Of a DNA stretch of 34,966 nucleotides, positions 32,426 through 34,966 are shown piece after piece. The translations under genes were made by a program, and so were the position numbers. Numbering within the stretch: the first letter of the stretch is position 1; every line of letters starts with the position of its first letter. Source of the DNA: Planctomycetota bacterium (GTDB lineage: Bacteria; Planctomycetota; UBA8742; UBA2392); assembly GCA_019186845.1 (NCBI GenBank), contig JABARW010000048.1, forward strand, positions 1-34,966, written 5' to 3'. A model generated the notes under the pieces. The model was not told the DNA's origin and ran no database searches. It worked only from the letters and a program-made list of their open reading frames with translations.

Positions 32426-33498
32426 CTACTCGTTGGCGCGGCGGGGCAGGCGGCCGCTGCGTCGCATGCTCCACTCATCAACATCTGAGGTCTTGCGGGG
32501 CGCGGGGGCGTTGGGATCGGCTTGGGGTTCATCGCTTCCCCAGATCAGCAGGCTGGGGTCGCGCTCGATGCGTCGGGCAAACACGCGGATACTCTCAGTG
32601 CTTTCACGGATGTTGGCCATAGACACGGCGATGTTGCCCTGGTTGTCCAGCACAACGTTGTTGAGGTTGCCGGCCAGCTTGTCGAGGTTGTCCGCAATCT
32701 TGCGCAAGTCGGCAACAAGGGCCTTGGCATCGCCATTGAGCAGCTCGTCGGCGCCCTTGGCTGCGCCTTCCATGTGCTTGATGGCGCTGGTGATGGTCTC
32801 GTTGTTGTCCTTGATCAGGGTGCGCATCTCGGTCAGTAGGTCGTTGGCGTTGTCGAGGGTGGGCCCGATCTTGCCAAAAGCCGGCTCCATTTTCTTGAGG
32901 CCTTCATCTAGGGTTTTCAGGGTCGAGCGCAGGCTTTCCATGGACTCTTTGATGTTCGAGGAGAACCGCGGGTCCGCCAGGACGTCTGCGAGTTGATCGA
33001 GTCCGAGTTGCAATTTCTTGATGGTTACCTGGGCGCTGTCAATGATGTCATTGAGGCTGACCGGGGGCCGGCCCATGTTGGGCAGGCGCTGGCCGGGCTG
33101 GACAATCTCCTTGGCCGTGCCCAGCTTGAGCACGAGCTGGGAGCCGCCAAACAGGCTGCCCATCTGTACCGTGGCCACGGAATCAATGGGAATCACCACG
33201 GCCGAGGCGTACCGTTCATCGACGATAATGCCGACCTCCACTTCCACTGCACGGGATTGGTCGCTACGGGTGACGGGCTGCGTGCGTATGAACTCGACCT
33301 TGCCCACCTTCTGCCCTGCAACAATCAGGGGTGCGTTGCCGCCGAGGCCGCCGACATCCTCGAACACTACGGTGTAGCGGGCGCCCTCGACCCGCGGCCC
33401 AACGGCCTGCAAAACAGCACCACAAACACCGAGCAGGCGATCACAAACAGGGCAAAGGCGCCTGTGATAAGGTCGGACCTTGAGTTTTTGCGGGCCAT
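32426..33498 (-). CDS. Second MCE (MlaD-like) protein, interrupted by an apparent -1 frameshift
   Basis: The real start is ATG 33498 with AAAGGAC upstream: MARKNSRSDLITGAFALFVI, then ACSVFVVLF, a signal anchor. This frame then meets TTTT at 33414-33411 and ends 15 codons later in a stop (near 33369). The MCE domain continues in another frame from the same T-run: LQAVGPRVEGARYTVVFEDV, GGLGGNAPLIVAGQKVGKVE, then IDSVATVQMGSLFGGSQLVL and a long coiled coil (about residues 150-320) to RLPRRANE at 32426. One extra T would restore a continuous protein of about 357 residues. It may be a sequencing deletion, a real lesion, or slippage. The MCE domain binds lipid in the periplasm; the gene follows the first MCE gene by 15 bases. 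Confidence 0.85.
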
Positions 33499-33513
33499 GA
33501 CAGTCCTTTAGGT

Positions 33514-34623
33514 TCAGTCGTGCAGCGGTTCTTCGGGTTTGGTCGGGCGCTGCCGGGGCGGCTCGACAATCTTCGGCTGCTTGGCCGGCGAAGCGGCCTC
33601 GGCCCGATCCGCCGGCTCCAGCACCGTTTCTCCGCCATTGAAGAAGCGGCGCGAAAGTCGCCACGGCGGCATGTCGCCGGCCTGCTTGGGGTCCACAGCC
33701 GCTCGCTCACAGGAGGCGCGCAAAGTGGCCGACAGCCGCCTGAAGCTGCGCAGCACGCTCGAAAGCTCATCGGTGCTGCCGCCGGCAGTGCTGCTTTCAA
33801 GGCTCTTGCCAAACTCCAGGACCTGAGAATGGATCTTCTCGATGTTCTCTGATGCATCCTCCAGCGCCTTGGGCGTTTCAGCCAGTTGCTCGTGGAGGCG
33901 GCTGATGTTGTTGGAAAGCTGCGGCCCCTGCGCCTCCAGTTCCTGATTGAGTTCCGCCAGTGCCAGGCGCATCTCCTCCAGCCTCGCCTCAAAGTCCGCC
34001 GACTGCGCCATGCCAGCCTCGACCCTTTCCTGGGCCTGGGCCAGTGACTGGCGCAATTCGGCAACCTGCGCCTTGAGGTTGTCAATCATCTCGCGGTCAG
34101 AGACCAGGGCAATGAACTGGTCGATGCCAGCCTCGATCTTGCGCAGTTCCTCACTCCATTGCGTGAACTGATCCACCCCGCTGACGCCCTTGGCCCGCTT
34201 CCATTCTTCCCCTTCGCGGATGAGCTTGGAGGTGTCATTGCCAATCGTAATGCTGATGGAAGGGCGCCCCAGCATGCCCGCAGGCCTGATGCGGATTTCG
34301 CTGTCCGCGGCGATGGCCCCGTCGCGCAGCCAAGTCGAGCCGCTGCCGGGCGCGATCTCGAACTCAACGCGCACTACCGAGCGGCCGTCGCGCCGGACCA
34401 CCGTAGCGTCAAGCACGCTGCCGGCGCGGCGACCCTTGATGCGCACGACATCGCCTTTGGAGATGCCGCCGGCGTCGTCAAAGTAGGCCACGAAACGGCG
34501 CGCGGGCTCCGGCGGCGCAGCGACCATCGGCTTGATGGCCAGATACAGCCCGCCGCAGGCCAGTGCCGCAAGAAATGCCGCTCCCAGCCAGAGGTTCAAG
34601 CGCCTGTCTTCGGACCTGTTCAT
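33514..34623 (-). CDS. MCE (MlaD-like) substrate-binding protein with coiled coil
   Basis: A 369-residue protein with an N-terminal anchor (LNLWLGAAFLAALACGGLYL). The MCE domain (about 40-125) has FVAYFDDAGGISKGDVVRIK, GRRAGSVLDATVV and GMLGRPSISITIGNDTS. A long coiled coil follows (about 140-270; KAQVAELRQSLAQAQERVEA, RLEEMRLALAELNQELEAQG), then a Pro-rich tail (PAKQPKIVEPPRQRPTKPEE). MlaD proteins form rings in the inner membrane that hand phospholipid between membranes; the long coiled coil suggests a tunnel reaching toward the outer membrane, as in other MCE proteins. The ATG at 34623 overlaps the ABC ATPase stop (ATGA). It is the first of two tandem MCE genes. Confidence 0.9.
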   Translation of the reverse strand: MNRSEDRRLNLWLGAAFLAALACGGLYLAIKPMVAAPPEPARRFVAYFDDAGGISKGDVVRIKGRRAGSVLDATVVRRDGRSVVRVEFEIAPGSGSTWLRDGAIAADSEIRIRPAGMLGRPSISITIGNDTSKLIREGEEWKRAKGVSGVDQFTQWSEELRKIEAGIDQFIALVSDREMIDNLKAQVAELRQSLAQAQERVEAGMAQSADFEARLEEMRLALAELNQELEAQGPQLSNNISRLHEQLAETPKALEDASENIEKIHSQVLEFGKSLESSTAGGSTDELSSVLRSFRRLSATLRASCERAAVDPKQAGDMPPWRLSRRFFNGGETVLEPADRAEAASPAKQPKIVEPPRQRPTKPEEPLHD

Positions 34624-34966
34624 GAAGCACCCCCTGCCGGGGTGCGACCGGAGCCGAAGAGGCGCTGACTGAGTTCGGCCAATTGGCGGGGAGCATTGAG
34701 GGGCCCCTCAGGATCGCCGTTGATGAACTGGCGAACCAGCGGCGAAGTCGAGCTGCGCAGGGCACCAGGGCTGCCCTGGAACACTATCTTGCCGCCGTAG
34801 AGCATTATGACCTCGTCGGCAATGCGGAAGATCGAAGGCATTTCGTGGGTGATGACCACGCTGGTGATACCCAGCTTGCTGGTGAGGTCTTTGATCAGCT
34901 TGTCAATGACGCCCACCATGACGGGATCGAGGCCCGCCGAAGGCTCGTCATAGAACACGATGGCCG
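34620..34966 (-). CDS. ABC transporter ATPase of an MCE/Mla system, 5' end off the window
   Basis: Only the C-terminal part is visible, open to the right edge. The first residues read AIVFYDEPSAGLDPVMVGVI, that is, Walker B with catalytic Glu and the D-loop. VVITHEMPSIFRIADEVIML is the H-loop, followed by GGKIVFQGSPGALRSS and the tail FINGDPEGPLNAP, a combination typical of MlaF-type ATPases. It should power phospholipid transport with a MlaE-type permease, which would lie further upstream outside the window. The stop overlaps the first MCE gene start by four bases, so the operon order here is ATPase, MCE, MCE, TPR lipoprotein. Confidence 0.93.
   Translation of the reverse strand, partial: AIVFYDEPSAGLDPVMVGVIDKLIKDLTSKLGITSVVITHEMPSIFRIADEVIMLYGGKIVFQGSPGALRSSTSPLVRQFINGDPEGPLNAPRQLAELSQRLFGSGRTPAGGAS

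Noticed and set aside
1..34966. Defence islands, phage or CRISPR
   Set aside because: No repeat-spacer pattern, nuclease-helicase pairs, toxin-antitoxin pair or integrase found; base composition is even except in the 8.1-8.6 kb gap.

Overview
The window looks like ordinary chromosome from a GC-rich, Gram-negative-type bacterium. It carries an Lgt lipoprotein transferase, an MCE/Mla-type envelope transport operon, a lipoprotein and several exported proteins. The mix of families suggests a Planctomycetota-like (PVC) organism: a zinc-ribbon/transmembrane/squalene-cyclase-like toroid/HEAT protein, an exported tricorn-type protease, an FHA-GAF-HD-GYP protein, a rhomboid-like protein with a charged C-terminal tail, and TPR proteins. 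That assignment is inference from family composition only. I see no rRNA, tRNA, CRISPR array, insertion sequence, phage gene or attachment site.

Layout. 1-2837 (minus): a hemerythrin-like protein cut by the left edge, then an operon reading MazG-like pyrophosphohydrolase > flavin-fold (PNPOx-like) protein > PNPOx-GAF-winged-helix fusion. 2917-4386 (plus): an orphan TPR protein that begins inside what is normally the end of a STAND/AAA ATPase. 4389-8076 (minus): a small membrane protein and a 1118-residue exported tricorn-like protease. 8077-8625: the only long gap; it holds several hairpins and a very strong terminator, so it may encode a structured RNA or leader. 8626-10667 (plus): a hotdog thioesterase overlapping an acyl-CoA synthetase. 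10820-19025 (minus): a zinc-ribbon/FxLYD protein, a DUF169 protein, lgt, a short pheT, a GNAT acetyltransferase, a C-terminal processing protease and a rhomboid-like protein that seems to lack its catalytic dyad. 19293-21514 (plus): FHA-GAF-HD-GYP and a DinB/YfiT protein. 21517-23412 (minus): pgk and rpe. 23518-31447 (plus): a degenerate class III cyclase, an EI24/CysZ-like membrane protein, an M23 peptidase with TPR-like tail, a UbiA prenyltransferase, an aminotransferase, a DUF1294 protein and the toroid protein. 31477-34966 (minus): an ABC ATPase (cut by the right edge), two MCE proteins and a TPR lipoprotein.

How it fits together. The envelope is the commonest theme: Lgt, the MCE transport operon, two S41-type proteases, an M23 peptidase and the TPR lipoprotein. 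A second theme is signalling with unusual or degenerate enzymes: c-di-GMP hydrolysis by HD-GYP, a cyclase homologue missing key residues, a GAF-winged-helix fusion and an orphan ATPase-sensor TPR domain. Central metabolism (pgk, rpe) and translation (pheT) are interleaved.

The points most worth a second look are an apparent -1 frameshift in the second MCE gene, the structured region at 8353-8526, the short pheT without pheS beside it, the apparent pseudoprotease rhomboid and cyclase homologue, and a group of genes without Shine-Dalgarno sequences that have a TANNNT -10 element placed for leaderless transcription. I did not find an obvious new defence or mobile system.
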